A stretch of 64,000 bases of DNA from Nannobrachium achirus (GCA_963921795.1 OY997653.1:28062494-28126493); one strand, 5' to 3'. Counted from the stretch's first letter, positions 35,815-48,258 are shown. The notes: generated by a model not told the origin, from the letters alone. Numbers and translations are program-made.

Positions 35815-36058
35815 AGTAGGCGTTCCGAGCTTGTAGACCGGCTATTTTCTGCAAATAGGTTTGGTGTAGAGGGGAAAAAAAGAGCACACTAACGTACAGA
35901 GTGAAACGTCAATATCTGAGAACACAAATTGACATGAATCCGAAATACACTGATGATTGTGCTGTCAAACAATGAAACTATATGGAATCTATGATAAGGT
36001 TGTGGGGGTCCCTGCTTCATCTCTAAAGGGTCCATGGCCTGAAAACGTTGAAGACCCC
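35815..36058. mobile_element. family C fragment
   Basis: A hairpin arm GAGCTTGTAGACCGGCTATT is followed by the family C right half and the end AACGTTGAAGACCCCTG. Confidence 0.6.
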
Positions 36059-36180
36059 TGTGTTAACAGTTACACATAGTGCCCCCCTCCCCATAGAGCG
36101 TTCCTGCATCACAGCTCTCTCTGCCTCTCTCATCCCATTCCAGCCTCGCGGCACACTCAGGCACTACAGCAGTATGGGGT

Positions 36181-36192
36181 GAGAGAGAGAGA

Positions 36193-36281
<89 letters not shown>
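36181..36281. repeat. GA microsatellite
   Basis: About 50 GA units with one phase break; CU-rich in the fut8 transcript. Confidence 0.95.
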
Positions 36282-36284
<3 letters not shown>

Positions 36285-36610
36285 GGGGCGAAACTTCGCC
36301 AAAGAAAGAAAAGGCAAAAAAAGAAGAAAGAGAAAAGCTTTGTTGCAGCAGGCACTTCACTTCAATAGGCTGTCCCCAGCGATGGGAGAGGAGGAGTGGG
36401 GGGTTTCTCTTACAATATGGGAGCGAGGGAGATAGAAGAGGAGAGGAGAGGAGAGAGGAGGGGAGGGGAGGGGGGGCAGGGGGTTTAGAGTGGGTAAAAA
36501 CAAAGAGTTGGAGATAGAGACGTGTGGGAGAAAAGTGAAGAAAAAAAAAGTGAAGTGAAAAAGAGTGAAAACCGGGTGGATTTGAATGAAGTGAGGGGTA
36601 GGGTGTGGAA

Positions 36611-37151
36611 CAGGGGCGTCAATTGGGTATGGCAGGGGTATGCAGCTGCCATACCCTGGATCCAGGGGGGGGGGGGGAATAAAAGATACTTTAAATATAA
36701 ATCCATGAATGTCTCTTTGTCTATCTGTTCTGGTTATTATGTTGTTAAATTACAGTAAAATAACTACAAATGCAAAATTTAACAAAATGGTCACTTTACG
36801 AAGGTATTATAAATTATAATTATATTCTCCACACTTGCATTCTCCCCATCTTGACAAAATGGTATATTCCCAGGTTCCGCTCGTCAGCTGCACAGGTTGC
36901 AATTCATTATTGTTAATTGTGGCACGTTTACTAACATGCCAAGTTTAGCTGCGCTTGAACAACCATTCTAGGCTGCCATATCCAGCCCAAGAAACCGTAG
37001 AAACGGGGGGAAAAATACAATTAAAATAAATGTATCATGCCTGTTGCTAAGGTATGGCAACATGACTGGTGTCTTGCACGCGCGCGAAGGCGGGCGTGCA
37101 AGACACCAGTCATGTTGCCATACCTTAGCTTTTTCTGAACTGACGCCAGTG
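36611..37151. mobile_element. family G element
   Basis: Starts CAGGGGCGTCAATTGGG and ends TGAACTGACGCCAGTG. A long palindrome (GGTATGGCAACATGACTGGT and complement) is at 37051-37129. The flanking segment with AAGTGAGGGGTAGGGTGTG occurs on both sides, indicating a local duplication. Confidence 0.75.
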
Positions 37152-37589
37152 AAGTGAGAAAGCGTGAAAACCGTGTGGATTTGAAGTGAGGGGTAGGGTG
37201 TGTAAGAAAAAGCGTGAAAGATACATCGCGGGACAAAGGGAGTTTGAGCGGATGCTGAGGATCATATGAAAAGGAAACAGGGAAGAGACGACGCGAGGAC
37301 GAGTTCTGGGATGAAGAAAACAAGTGACAGCAGGGGTTGGGAGTAGCGAGGAGGTTCTGGGAATGAAAGGGAAAGAGAGAGAAAAATGGCAGCGGTTTGA
37401 GGAGATGAAAGACGGGGAGAGGCACAGGGAATCAAAGCCCGGCGTGCGACTGCGAGCGAAGCAAACAAGCGGCGGCGCGGAGAGCGAGTGTCGAAGTGAG
37501 CGAGAAGTGAGTGAGTGACAGAACTACACACGACGGAACAGAAGAGCCTGGGAGACAGGGAACTATACGACTCAGCGGGAGAGAGACAC

Positions 37590-37647
37590 AGAGAGAGAGA
37601 GAGAGAGAGAGAACATATAGGAGAGAGAGAAAATAGTTACTGTAGGA

Positions 37648-37702
<55 letters not shown>
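37590..37702. repeat. GA microsatellite
   Basis: Two GA runs (37590-37612 and 37649-37702) directly left of a family D element. Confidence 0.95.
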
Positions 37703-37707
<5 letters not shown>

Positions 37708-37712
37708 CATAT

Positions 37713-37955
37713 CGTCGTTGTCGGGTGGAAACCTCGTATGTGCACGTTCTTTCGCAAAGTAACGCCCTGCTTCATCACGAAAGGCCGTCGCACAAAAGTA
37801 GTGAAAACAGAAGATCTACAAGCACACAACGCCTCGCACCGCGAGGCGTTGTGTGCTTGTAGATCGGCTGTTTTCACTAGTTTAAATCATTTTTTGAAAT
37901 GATAAATGCAAAACGAACGGTTTTGGACATACGAGGTTTTCACCCGACAACGACG
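37713..37955. mobile_element. family D hairpin MITE
   Basis: Starts CGTCGTTGTCGGGTGG and ends CACCCGACAACGACG, with ATAT on both sides. The hairpin is at about 37797-37880. Confidence 0.9.
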
Positions 37956-38133
37956 ATATACAATGGATGACTGCACACAAAGACTTCTGAGTGGCAGAAC
38001 TAAACCAGACTTGGGTCAAACGGCACTTCAAAAAATCCCTCACTGTTTGTTTTTCAGCTGCTTTCTGGACCAGGTGACTTTTTAAGGGTGGCTATAGAGA
38101 CAACTTTTGGCAGTTTTTCTTTTTGTAACTTAA

Positions 38134-38668
38134 AGGGATATTTCACTTTCAAAAAAACTTTTGGTAGTTTTATCATCTAATCAGGCTTTTATGAACATCC
38201 TGAACAGTTTTTAATTAGCTTGATTGAATATTTAGATATTTGTTGTAAATGTTACCAGGCCCTCCAGGCCCAGGGCCTCTCCCCACACACACCCATTGTA
38301 ACTTCAAACTTCATTTTAACCATGATAGATTCATTAAAAACACCCATTATTTTTTCTGGTGACTCATACTACCCTCCAAATATGTGAGCAGGCCGTGTTT
38401 TTTCGATAACCTTTTTAATTTATTTTTAATAATTATGTTTTTGTATTTCATTTTTTCCATTTTCCCAAATAATTATTAAAAATAAATGAAAAAAGTTATC
38501 GAAAAAACACGGCCTGCTCACGTATTAGGAAGGTAAAATAAGTCACCAGAAAGAATAATGGGTGTTTTTAATGAATCTATCATGGTTAAAATGAAGTTTG
38601 AAGTTACAATGGGTGTGTATGTGGAGAGAGGCCCTACCACTGCTCCCTGTTGAAAGTGGAATATCCCT
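38134..38668. mobile_element. 535-bp foldback element, TTAA target
   Basis: Ends AGGGATATTTCACTTTC and GAAAGTGGAATATCCCT lie between TTAA sites. Two long inverted arms (about 38276-38440 and 38465-38640, e.g. ACACGGCCTGCTCA) face an AT-rich centre. It is not related to the shared hairpin. Confidence 0.8.
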
Positions 38669-38841
38669 TTAAAGCCCTGTCTAAAACTGTTGGCCGTGAA
38701 CAATGGTTTCGTCTTTCTCGGGTACCTTCAGTCTGACAGAGTCAACGGTGGCCAAGTGCGAGCCGATGCGTTAAGTCCCGAGCTCTGACATGAACGAACA
38801 CATAGTGCTGGGGGTCTGAGTCGTGTGACAGGTGCCACGAT

Positions 38842-39610
38842 CAGGGGGCGTCACAAGGGGGAGAAAAGTGGGACTGCCCAAGGTGGAGGGGCCTTGATTA
38901 TTTTATACTTTAGCTACTGAAAAATAGCAGATATACAAGCTCACAGCGCGGCACCGAGTGCCGTGCTGCGAGCTTGTAGATCTGCTATTTTTGAAAACTC
39001 GTGAAAGTGTGAGCAAATCTTTGAATAATATGTAATTTTTTAATCGAACATTTGTAACTCAAATTTTGCTTCTGGGGGGTCCCTGGAACGAAATATTTTG
39101 AGATGGGCGTCCGTGGACAAATACATATCATTTTGGGGGTCCTTCACATGAAAAAGTTTGAGCACCACTGACATAGAAACATCGAATCCGTAAGCCCGTA
39201 TCAGAGTGTACGGTGGAGAGCTATCCACCGCAAATTTGAGGTGGAAAGCTTTCCACCTCAAGTCAGAAAATAAGTGCAGGACATCATAGTCACTCACGGT
39301 GGAGTCCTGTACACCGTGGCTGACTGGTCTAGATCGACCAATCAGTGAACGGAGTGTAGAGCCTGTCTGTCTGATAGTAAAAACAGAGAGATGTGTTGGG
39401 ACTTGCGGTGTAAAGCTCTCCACCGCGAGGAATGATGTAACGTTGTAGTTTCATGACTCGAAAAGACTACACCGCGGTGTAAAGCCTTCCACCGCCCAGG
39501 CGACTATGATGCCGGCTTTAGAGGGATTTGAAATATTCAAATTTCCACGATTTTTCAAAAATAGCAGATCTACAAGCGTGTATATCTGCTATTTTTCAAT
39601 AGTTAAAGCA
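38842..39610. mobile_element. family A interior in hAT-like left end, with nested family I variant
   Basis: Starts CAGGGGGCGTCACAAGG; the left hairpin is at 38921-38993. A family I variant at 39193-39517 interrupts it (AGCCCGTATCAGAG and GACTATGATGCCGGCT ends, flank TTA on the right). A reduced right hairpin lies at 39555-39598. Confidence 0.65.
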
Positions 39611-40934
39611 ACAAAAAAATGGGAGCACGGCATTGCTCGTTTCTTCCGCAAACAACATAAAGAAATAAAATCCCTTGTTGTTATTTATGCATTCCCAAAC
39701 GGCCACGGCTGGGGCGCTGCCTCGTTCGTCAACCGATCGCACAGCACAACAGCGGAGAAAAAACAAAGTACAAAGAAAACCCTGCTGAGAACTATTTGCA
39801 AGTGACGTTTGTTCCAAGTCTTAAATGTCAGAAGGATAGGAGCCCGGGAGAAAGAAATATCAGCTGATGTGTGAGACCAAGAAAGATACCAGATAAATAA
39901 ATAAATCAATAAATGAATATGTCCCACTCACAGGACGATTATATTATGGAGAGGGAGGAAAAAAGGCCAAACAGCAAAGTGAGTGCATACATTTTTCAGT
40001 AGCGTTCATGGTCGATGGGAATGTGAGGACCCTGGAGCTGTTGATGCCTTGTTCTATTATATAGCGCTAGAGCTGTACATCAAAGAGCTGCACACACAGG
40101 TCAGTTTTAAAGAACCACCGCTCGCCCCAAAAACCTATTTTGTGTTTGGTTCATGTTCATGTTGGTTTTTTTTTTGCTTTCCCATGGAACTTCTTGTGGA
40201 TTCTTGCACTCTAGATGTCTCCAAAGCATTAATATAGTGTTCTACAACTAAAGGCCCAGATAAACAGATAAAAGAAATCTGTTACCATCCACTTGAATGG
40301 AGACATATATTTTGTATCTGTTTATCTGGCCCAGTGGGGATGGGCCTTTAATCTGGTCTTTTCACCTCCCTCACGGGATCCACTCCAGGTTTGACACGGG
40401 CCACACACCAGTCAAACGCTAACCTCGCCCACCAGGCTTTCAGAGAGAAAGCCTGGTGTTTGTTCACAACAGCCCGTTTGGTTTCCGCCCAACGCGGAAA
40501 CCACTAGAAGAAGCGGCGTCGCTCTGATTTGGTTCCCTCCGTTTGTTTCCCCAATCCTTTTTAAAATGCTCGAGTAGCCTAGTGTAGTCTTTCCAGTCGC
40601 TACGAGTTGAACTAAAAAAAAGATGCATATACCAAACAATTTTTTCAAAAGCAAAACTACTCCGCATCAAGGAGTTTATTAGGTAGGCCTTAAAAGTATG
40701 TCCTTGAGTGCAGGGGAATTATTTTGGGTTAAAACTGTTTCCGGTGGATAGTTCCGGCCAAATTGTAGTCCTTTGAGTACTACAACATGACGTTTTGAGG
40801 TTTCCGCTCCAGACCGGTTACAAGTCCAAAAAGTGAAGTGATCCCAGACTAGTCAAACGCCAATCAGAGCCTTACTAAAAACTGGACAATGAGGATGAAG
40901 TGACTGGCACATTCTTTTCCACTGCAGTGTATGA

Positions 40935-41326
40935 CAGGGGTCTTCAAGGTTTTCAGGCCAAGGACCCCTTAGGAGAGAGAGAGATGAAGCAGGGACCCCC
41001 ACAACCCTTTCAAAGATTCCATATAGTTTCATCGTTTGACAGCATTGGATTCATGTCAATTTGTGTTTTCAGATATTTAACCACTTAACCACTAGCCGTC
41101 ATTACCTAATAAACTTGACCTTTTACTCTGTACTTTGTCCGCTCTTTATCCCCTCTACACCAAACCTCTTTGCCAAAAATAGCCGATCAACAAGCTCACA
41201 ACGCCTCGCAGCGCGAGGCGTTGTGAGCTTGTAGATCGGCTATTTTTGGCTATAGTTCTCAGAATATGGAGGACCCCTAACTCTGAGGACCCCCTAGGGG
41301 TCTGGACCCCCTGTTGAAGACCCCTG
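40935..41326. mobile_element. family C hAT-like element, complete
   Basis: Ends CAGGGGTCTTCAAGG and CTGTTGAAGACCCCTG have a perfect 8-bp duplication GTGTATGA. The hairpin at 41172-41250 has arms GCCAAAAATAGCCGATC and the tip GCCTCGCAGCGCGAGGC. This is the reference copy for family C. Confidence 0.9.
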
Positions 41327-41909
41327 GTGTATGATGTTTGCTCCAATGGGTGTTTCTCTGTGGTTGTTGTCAAATGCTTGGGGATCAAATGTGTAGTGGT
41401 GATGATGTGTAAATGGAATTGCAGGGGCATAGCTTACTGACTCTTAAATCTCCCTACCTCAATATGTAATTGATTTTAATTTACACCATTTCCGTTGTGG
41501 TTTTATTTTGTGTTTTTATATCTGTATATGTTGTATTGTTGATTTATTTTGTGTGTGTGTGTAATGCAAAGGAGGTGAACCTCAATGCTCTTCTCGAGAA
41601 TAAAGGTTTCAATCAATCAATATTCATGTAGATCCGGGCAAACTAAATGAGGGAAAAAATGGAAGTACTTTAGAGTTCCCGGTTGCCTCTTTAGCCGTTC
41701 TAAAATACACCGTAAACCGCTGCCTCTTGTGGCTTCTTGCTTTTTTAGTTACACATTTGTAACTCAATGTACAAATGTAACCAAAATGGACACAGAATGG
41801 TCCATTTGGTTGCATTTGTACTCTCAAGAGTTGAATCAAGACTCAGGAATTGACAGTGTGGCAAGTTCTGGCAACAGAGAACACAAAGAGACCCAGAGAC
41901 ACAGTAGAG

Positions 41910-42760
41910 CAGGGGTTTTCAAAGTGGGTGACGGGGCACCCTAGGGTGCTGCAACGGCAGTCCAGGGGTGCCGCGAGATAATTTGATAAAATTTGGAATT
42001 TATTTGGACACTTGAAAAAATATTTAGTATCATTTTAAACTTGAAGTACAAAGTTATTTTCAGTCAGTTCTAACCAAAATGGCTATTATCTCAACGTTTT
42101 CCTCGCAACATTATCACAAAAATATCGTCACTGTCGGGCAGAAAACTTGTATTTCCAAGTTACAAGACCGTCGCACAAAACTAGTGAAAACAGCCGATCT
42201 ACAAGCACACAACGCGATGCGAGGCGTTGTGTGCTTGTAGATCTGCTGTTTTCACTAGTTTAGTACATATTTTAGATGATAAATACAAAATGAATGGTTT
42301 CCACCCGACAACGACGATATGATATAAATGTAAGGTGCTGGGAGTGAAAATTATTATGTAAGGGTGCCTCAGATTAAAAAAAATATTCATGGGGTGCCCT
42401 GAGTCAAAAAAGAAATCAAACCTCGGTTCGAAGTGAAGCGGTGAATCTTTATTCTATGTGTTCTAGAGCTATGAAATCTGTGTTCTAGATCTATACATTC
42501 TGTGTTCTAGATCTATACTTTCTATGTGCTTTAGTTCTATATTTTCTATGAATTCTGAATGAATGAATGATTTTGTCTGGAGGGCCAAATTGTCATGTGA
42601 AACTTGACCAATCCTCGATTCTGCATGCACGGGACATGTACGGGACAGACATTCTCACTCCTTGAGAATCTATGGGAATCCTCAAAAAAACTGGTACGGG
42701 ACAGACAAAGCCACTCCTTGGAAGCGGCTTTCACCGCTTCAAAAAGTTTGGGAACCCCTG
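41910..42760. mobile_element. family F hAT-like element with nested family D
   Basis: Starts CAGGGGTTTTCAAAGTGGG and ends GTTTGGGAACCCCTG, with a perfect 8-bp duplication CAGTAGAG. Family D is inserted at 42126-42316. A short tandem GTTCTAGATCTAT stretch lies near 42460-42520. The right flank is 34 bases from fut8 exon B. Confidence 0.85.
42126..42316. mobile_element. family D hairpin MITE, short form
   Basis: Starts CGTCACTGTCGGGCAG and ends CACCCGACAACGACG, with ATAT on both sides. The hairpin is at 42179-42258. Part of the left arm region is deleted. Confidence 0.85.
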
Positions 42761-42794
42761 CAGTAGAGAGTAGTGCGAGCGTGTCCTCTCTTAC

Positions 42795-43041
42795 CCGATG
42801 ATGGGGTGCTTGAAGCCCAGCTTGGCGGTGGTCTGCTGGATCTCCTTCTCCAGCCAGGCCTGGGGTCTCACCAGGTACTTGACGAACTGGGACACCCACC
42901 AGACGGACGGGTCGCCGTGCAGCCGGTGCAGGCGCTGGGCCAGGTCCTCGGGGATGGCCAGGGGCAGGTAGGGGGGCCGCGGGTGGAGGCTGTCCACGAT
43001 GGGCAGCTCCACCACCTGGACGTCTTTGTCGTGTGCTTCGC
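42795..43041 (-). CDS. fut8: fut8 exon B: mid catalytic domain
   Basis: This internal exon has the acceptor TATCTGCAG before GCGAAGCAC and the donor GG|GTAAGAG. It completes the Gly codon split with exon A, reads 81 codons ([20 protein letters not shown] onward, ending KLGFKHPII) and leaves two bases of the next Gly codon. It matches human residues 279-361 closely, including the [10 protein letters not shown] segment of the first Rossmann-like half. Length (247 bp) and both phases agree with the neighbouring exons. It is separated from exon A by 13.6 kb and from exon C by 10.5 kb of repeat-rich intron. A family F hAT-like element ends 34 bases downstream of the donor, so recent insertions crowd this exon. 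Confidence 0.96.
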
Positions 43042-43092
43042 CTGCAGATAGAGTGGTGGGGAAAAAGTACACAAATGTGTTATTTAAGTAAA

Positions 43093-43360
43093 AGTAGAGA
43101 ATTGCCTTGTCCAAACTCTCCTGAACTTTAATGCAACATCTTATATTAAAAGAATTGCCTTCTCTGTGTAGAAATCCATGCCGTACGCCACATCTCCAGT
43201 ATTTACTTGATTATGCTTAGTTCAGTGTGAAGCACCGAAAATAGCCAACCTCTAAGCTCACAACGCGTTGCGCTGCGACACGTTGTGAGCTTGGAGGTCT
43301 GCTATTTTCAATATTTCCACCAAAAGGCCCTTTTAGAAATTTCAGACCCTGCCTCTGCAA
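43093..43360. mobile_element. unclassified repeat with full hairpin, next to exon B
   Basis: GAATTGCCTTGTCCAAACTC begins a repeat also seen at 17820. The hairpin at 43237-43309 pairs GAAAATAGCCAACCTCTAAG with a diverged complement, showing the module in a further sequence context. Confidence 0.65.
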
Positions 43361-43419
43361 GTCCCTGATGGGTTGTTAAATAATTTACTATCTCAGTGTT
43401 ATCGTCATAACACATAATT

Positions 43420-44421
43420 AGGGCCCGAGCACACACAGTGTGTGAGGACCCTATTGTAATTGTAAAGATTATTCTTATTCCCCCGAATAAATCGCGTTTT
43501 TGAGCCGCAAAACGTACTCCAAAAGTTGCGCAACTTTGCACACACATCACAAGTGGCGAAAATTTTCGTATTTAAAAAAAATCAAAAGGGGGCGTGGCCT
43601 AATGGCTCAATAGCGCCCCCTACAAAACTTCGTGCCTCAAGCCCCACCATACGGTTTCACCTACATGTACGAAAATCGGTACACATCTGTATCATGCCAG
43701 GACTCACAAAAAAGTCTCTTGGCGCCATGTCCGAAACCAAACAGGAAGTCAGCCATTTTGACTAATTAGTGGCGTTTTGGCGCATTTTTGGCCGTTTTCA
43801 CAGGTCGCACTTTAACGAACTCCTCCTAGGGGGTTAATCGGATCAACTTCAAGTTCGCTCGGCATACTCAAGACACCTTAACGATGAAAAGTTGTGCGAA
43901 TCGTGAGTTTTAATAAAAAGGCGTGCCCGTGGCGAAGCATCAAACTTCATTCGCCAAACAGGAAGTGCCCTTCGCCAAACAGGAAGTGCCTCTATAAATC
44001 ATGAACCGTTTGTCGTACAGACTTGTGGCTGGTGTCATAAGACTTGATTAAGAGTCCTTAACCATATTTGGCACTTCCTTCGCCAAACAGGAAGTGCCCT
44101 TCGCCAAACAGGAAGTGGCTCTTCCTCTCATGAACCGTTTGTCGTACAGACGCATGGGTGGCATCATATGACTTGATTAAGAGTCCTTAACCTTAATTGG
44201 CACTTCCTTCGCCAAACAGGAAGTGCCCTTTCCCAAACAGGAAGTGCCTCTTTATCTCATGAACCGTTTGTCGTACAGACGTGTGGGTGGCGTCATATGG
44301 CTTGATTAAGAGTCCTTCAGCTTAATTGGTTTAACTAGCCCCTCCCCCTCTTCTGATTGGCTGCTGCCCCTTGTGATGTGGGTAGAGCTGCGAGGGCCCG
44401 GTCATCGCTGCCTGCAGCTTT
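43420..44421. mobile_element. interspersed repeat with AGGGCCCGAGC ends and 129-bp array
   Basis: Starts AGGGCCCGAGCACACACAG and ends GAGGGCCCGGTCATCGCTG; repeats with such ends are common in fish. It contains almost three copies of a 129-bp unit (ATGAACCGTTTGTCGTACAG at 44001, 44130 and 44259). Confidence 0.65.
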
Positions 44422-45039
44422 AATAATACTTATAATTACTACTAATCAGTGCAGTGCCAATCCAAAAAAATGTCCATTGGTCAGTGAAAAAAGCATCATA
44501 AGTTACATGTGCTCACAGCGAAAACAGAACAAGAACCCCGCCCCTAACAAAGTAAGGGCGGTAGAGTTACAAAAATGAGAGGAAAAAAACAAGCGGCGGG
44601 GTGATGTTGGTGTTGTGCATGGTACACTAGTGGATGGGGGTTAGGGTAGTGGAGGAGAGGAGAGGAGAGGGGTGGGGGCGGTCGGTTCAATATTCAATAC
44701 GTTATTTCCATCGCCGGCGGAGTGCTTGGAATTTGCCTTAGTGCTGCCGGAGTTGCTTTTCTCTTTTCATTTTCTTTGTGTCGCCCCTTTTTGTGAATTT
44801 ATGTATCAGCAAAAACGTTCACCGGGGAACGCGGCCAAAACACAACGGGGGAAAGAAATTAATGGACCAGAAAAAGTGTGAGGAGAAGGTTGAGATTGGA
44901 GAGTAGGCAATGTAGAGCGAGGAGATGCATTACATTGGAAGGTATACCAGAATAAGCCCACACAAACGCACACGCTTTTATTTAAACACTGACATCAACA
45001 AAAAACTGTGTACAGTGTATGTATACAGTATACTGTGTG

Positions 45040-45102
45040 CGCGTGTGTGTGTGTGTGCGTGTGTGTGTGTGTGTGCGCGTGTGTGCGCGTGTGTGTGCAT
45101 AT

Positions 45103-45174
<72 letters not shown>
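45040..45174. repeat. TG microsatellite
   Basis: TG with CG interruptions on the left, pure on the right. Confidence 0.95.
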
Positions 45175-45182
<8 letters not shown>

Positions 45183-45359
45183 CCTGATATAAATTGCTGG
45201 CGTATAGTATTGCTCGCACATAAGTAGGCTACATGTATACAAATCTATGGCTGTCTGTGTGTGTGTGTGTTTATGTCTGCGCTTATGTTGATGGTGATGA
45301 CGTCATCATCACCATCAACAGCCAATGAGTGACCAGAATTCTTGGTGACGTCAGCGCAT

Positions 45360-45450
45360 GATCCGTAGCCAGCCAATCAGAGAGGGGAAAGGGTGACGTC
45401 ATAATATCGAGGCATGTATAAGGGCCACGAGAGGGACCGTCTATGCCCGT
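45360..45450 (+). promoter_or_regulatory. CCAAT, CRE and TATA motifs in promoter-like order
   Basis: CCAAT at 45373-45377, a full TGACGTCA site at 45394-45401 and TATAAGG at 45417-45423 lie in the order and spacing of a pol II promoter. Two further TGACGTCA sites are at 45298 and 45346. The direction is opposite to fut8. No downstream gene is visible, so function is unproven. Confidence 0.3.
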
Positions 45451-45680
45451 AGCCAATCAGGCGGGCATAAATGGGCATATGTCCGAAAATCCAGAGGATT
45501 GGTACATTTGTGAACTTCACATGACATTTGGGCCAACCAGACTATAAATGGGCCAAGCTCCGTGATTGGTTAAATTTCACGTGACATCATAATATCTTAA
45601 TAAAAAGACAAGTAAATGTGTGGATAAGACATGGTGAACCCATGGCTCAGCCTACATCATACCTTTCTTATTCTCTATCC

Positions 45681-46129
45681 CAGGGGTTCCCAAACTTTTT
45701 TGTCTCAGGGCACCCCATGAATATTTTTTTAATCCGAGGCACCCCTACATTATAATTTTCACTCCCAGTACCTTATATTTATAGCATATCGTCGTTGTCG
45801 GGTGGAAACCTTGTATGTCCAAAACCGTTTGTTTTGTATTCATCATCTATAAAATGATCTAAACTAGTGAAAACAGCAGATCTACAAGCACACAACGCCT
45901 CGCATCGTGAGGCGTTGTGTGATTGTAGATCGGCTGTTTGAGATAACAGCCATTTTGGTTAGAACTGACTGAAAATAACTTTGCACTTCGAGTTTAAAAT
46001 TATACTAAATATTTTTCAAGCGTCCAAATAAATTCCAAAATATTATCAAATGATCTCGCGGCACCCCTGGACTGCCGTCATCACGGCACCCCAGGGTGCC
46101 CCGGCCGTCACCCACTTTGAAAACCCCTG
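45681..46129. mobile_element. family F element (inverted) with family D remnant
   Basis: Starts CAGGGGTTCCCAAAC and ends CACTTTGAAAACCCCTG. A family D copy starts at 45790 (CGTCGTTGTCGGGTGG) and stops just after its hairpin (about 45942), where family F sequence resumes. Confidence 0.75.
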
Positions 46130-46265
46130 CTTCTATCCAACACAAACACAAATCCTTTTTCCCCTCTCTGCATTCAGACCTCCTGAGTGACAGCTGCTCT
46201 TTGCCTTTGTCCTTCTGCAAAAGGCCAAGGTGATCTCCTCTATGGATCTGTGCTGTGGTTTGGTG

Positions 46266-46320
<55 letters not shown>

Positions 46321-46327
46321 GGGGGGG
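46266..46327. repeat. TG run passing into a G run
   Basis: TG units to about 46304, followed by about 23 G bases. Confidence 0.95.
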
Positions 46328-46612
46328 CACCCCCTGGACCCCCAAAGGCTGCATCCTGACTGGCAGAGCCTCCGGGGGCGGAGAGGGCTGAGCGCGGATG
46401 ATTAAGGACTGACCTTCTCTGGTCAGGAGATAGCCTCTCTGTTCTCCCTAGGCTTTATTTAGGACCCACCGATCCCGACACACAAACAACACACATGAAG
46501 CTCCAAGCGTGGATTCAAGACAGAAGCTCTCCGTTGTCATTCACGGCTCAAAGCGTGAGCACCTCTAGCACAGTGTTTCTCAACCACCAACATAATACGG
46601 AGGTGTAAATAT

Positions 46613-46712
46613 CGTCACTGTCGGTTTCAAATGTGTACGTTTCTTAGCAAAGTAAAGCCCTGCTTCATCATGCAAGGCTGTCGCACAACAGTAGTGAAAA
46701 CAGCAGATCTTA
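46613..46712. mobile_element. family D left-end fragment
   Basis: CGTCACTGTCGGTTTC to GTGAAAACAGCAGATCT, cut off exactly inside the left hairpin arm. Confidence 0.65.
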
Positions 46713-47082
46713 ATTAAAAATCAATATGTTTATTTTCATGTTCGCTAATAATGCTTTTCTTTCTCTTTAGAAAATGTTACCAAAGTCAAAACTTTGGTAA
46801 TCGGCGGTCAAGGACTCTCCAAAATCGGGATCAGACCCAGACCCAAAATCTGGCATTGGTGTCGGGCATTAGTATTAGTATTAGTACACACAAGCCCACG
46901 CACCCACCCACACATGCGCATGTGCATGCACACACACATACACACTCAAAAGCTCCAGCTAATCTCTTTCCGCCAGAAGGGATATGCCTGGCAGACAAGC
47001 TGTAACCTTCACCCTCTTCCAGTCTTAAAACCCGAGGAAATATTCTTTTTAATGTGCCTCTCTCTTAAAACCAACGATTTAA

Positions 47083-47296
47083 CCCTCAAATACCGGGGAA
47101 CGTGCCCGAGTCGCGTTCGATTTTAACCACTTTAACCATTATTTTATGCTTTAACTATTGAAAAATAGCAGATATACAAGCTCACAGCGTGGCACCGAGT
47201 GCCGCGCTGCGAGCTTGTAGATCTGCTATTTAAAAAAAAAAAATCACACCCGTGTGAACTGAGCGGTGGTTTACCCCCCCCCCCCCCCCCTTCCCC

Positions 47297-47332
<36 letters not shown>

Positions 47333-47873
47333 TGTGTGTGTGTGTGTGCCTGGTCTGGCCTGGCCTGAACAACAGCGCCCCTCCCTTAACATGTGTGGTC
47401 ATAAAAGGTACTGCAGGCCTGCAGGCTACATACAGACACACACGCACACACACACGCACGCACACACACACGCATACACACACGGCCACGTATAGGAGAC
47501 GGTGTAACCACCGCTCAAAAAACATGTGCAAATCTTTGAATATCTTTGACCCGATCTTTGCCCCGACTTCTAAATCCTTCCTCTAAATCAGCGGTTCTCC
47601 AAACTTTTTCATGTCAAGGACCCCCAAAATTACAGGTATTTGGCCACGGACTCTCATTTCAAAATATGTTGTTCCAGGGACCCCCAGAAGCAAATATTTG
47701 AGTTACAAATGTTCGCTTTTAAATAGATATATTCAAAGAAAAAAAAATCTAGATTTTTCCAAAAACAGCAGATCTACAAGCTCGCAGCGCGGCACTCGGT
47801 GCCGCGCTGCGAGCTTGTATATCTGCTGTTTTTCAATAGTTAAAAGCATTCAATAATTCTAGGCCTAAACGGG
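47083..47873. mobile_element. family A element with TTAA ends and nested insertion
   Basis: TTAA-flanked, CCCTCAAATACCGG to TAGGCCTAAACGGG. It has hairpins 47158-47230 and 47762-47836, and is interrupted at 47232-47520 by an insertion with GAGCGGTGGTTTA and AACCACCGCTC ends that carries poly-C and TG runs. Confidence 0.75.
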
Positions 47874-48258
47874 TTAAAAAGACAAGTTTGAGTCCTGTGG
47901 TCTTTTTACATCGCAGCGTGGCTGCTCTAATTGCCAGAGACAAGCCTCATATAGCAGCGGACACATGCCTCCTAGCAGCCTTTCCAACAAATGGCATAAT
48001 TACGTTAAAATGGCTTTTCCGCGGAAAAGTAAGAAATGTGTTAGAAACAAGGACAGAGAAACAGGCATTCGTTTTTGAGCCTGTGCACACGCAGGAGCGT
48101 GAACTGAATATAAATTGGCAAAAGCATTAAATATTGAATGGGAAAAATATTCCCATGCCTCTCTTTGCTTATATAACAGCATTGGCAGGATTCATATGAA
48201 GAGGGAATGGGCATATTTTTTTTGAGGCCTGCGTGTCTTGGCACAAATGTACAGTTAA

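Noticed and set aside
36063..36360. Frames of Ser-Leu or Arg-Glu repeats (also near 33878, 34481, 37432, 52786, 53916, 61000)
   Set aside because: Translations of GA/CT microsatellites.
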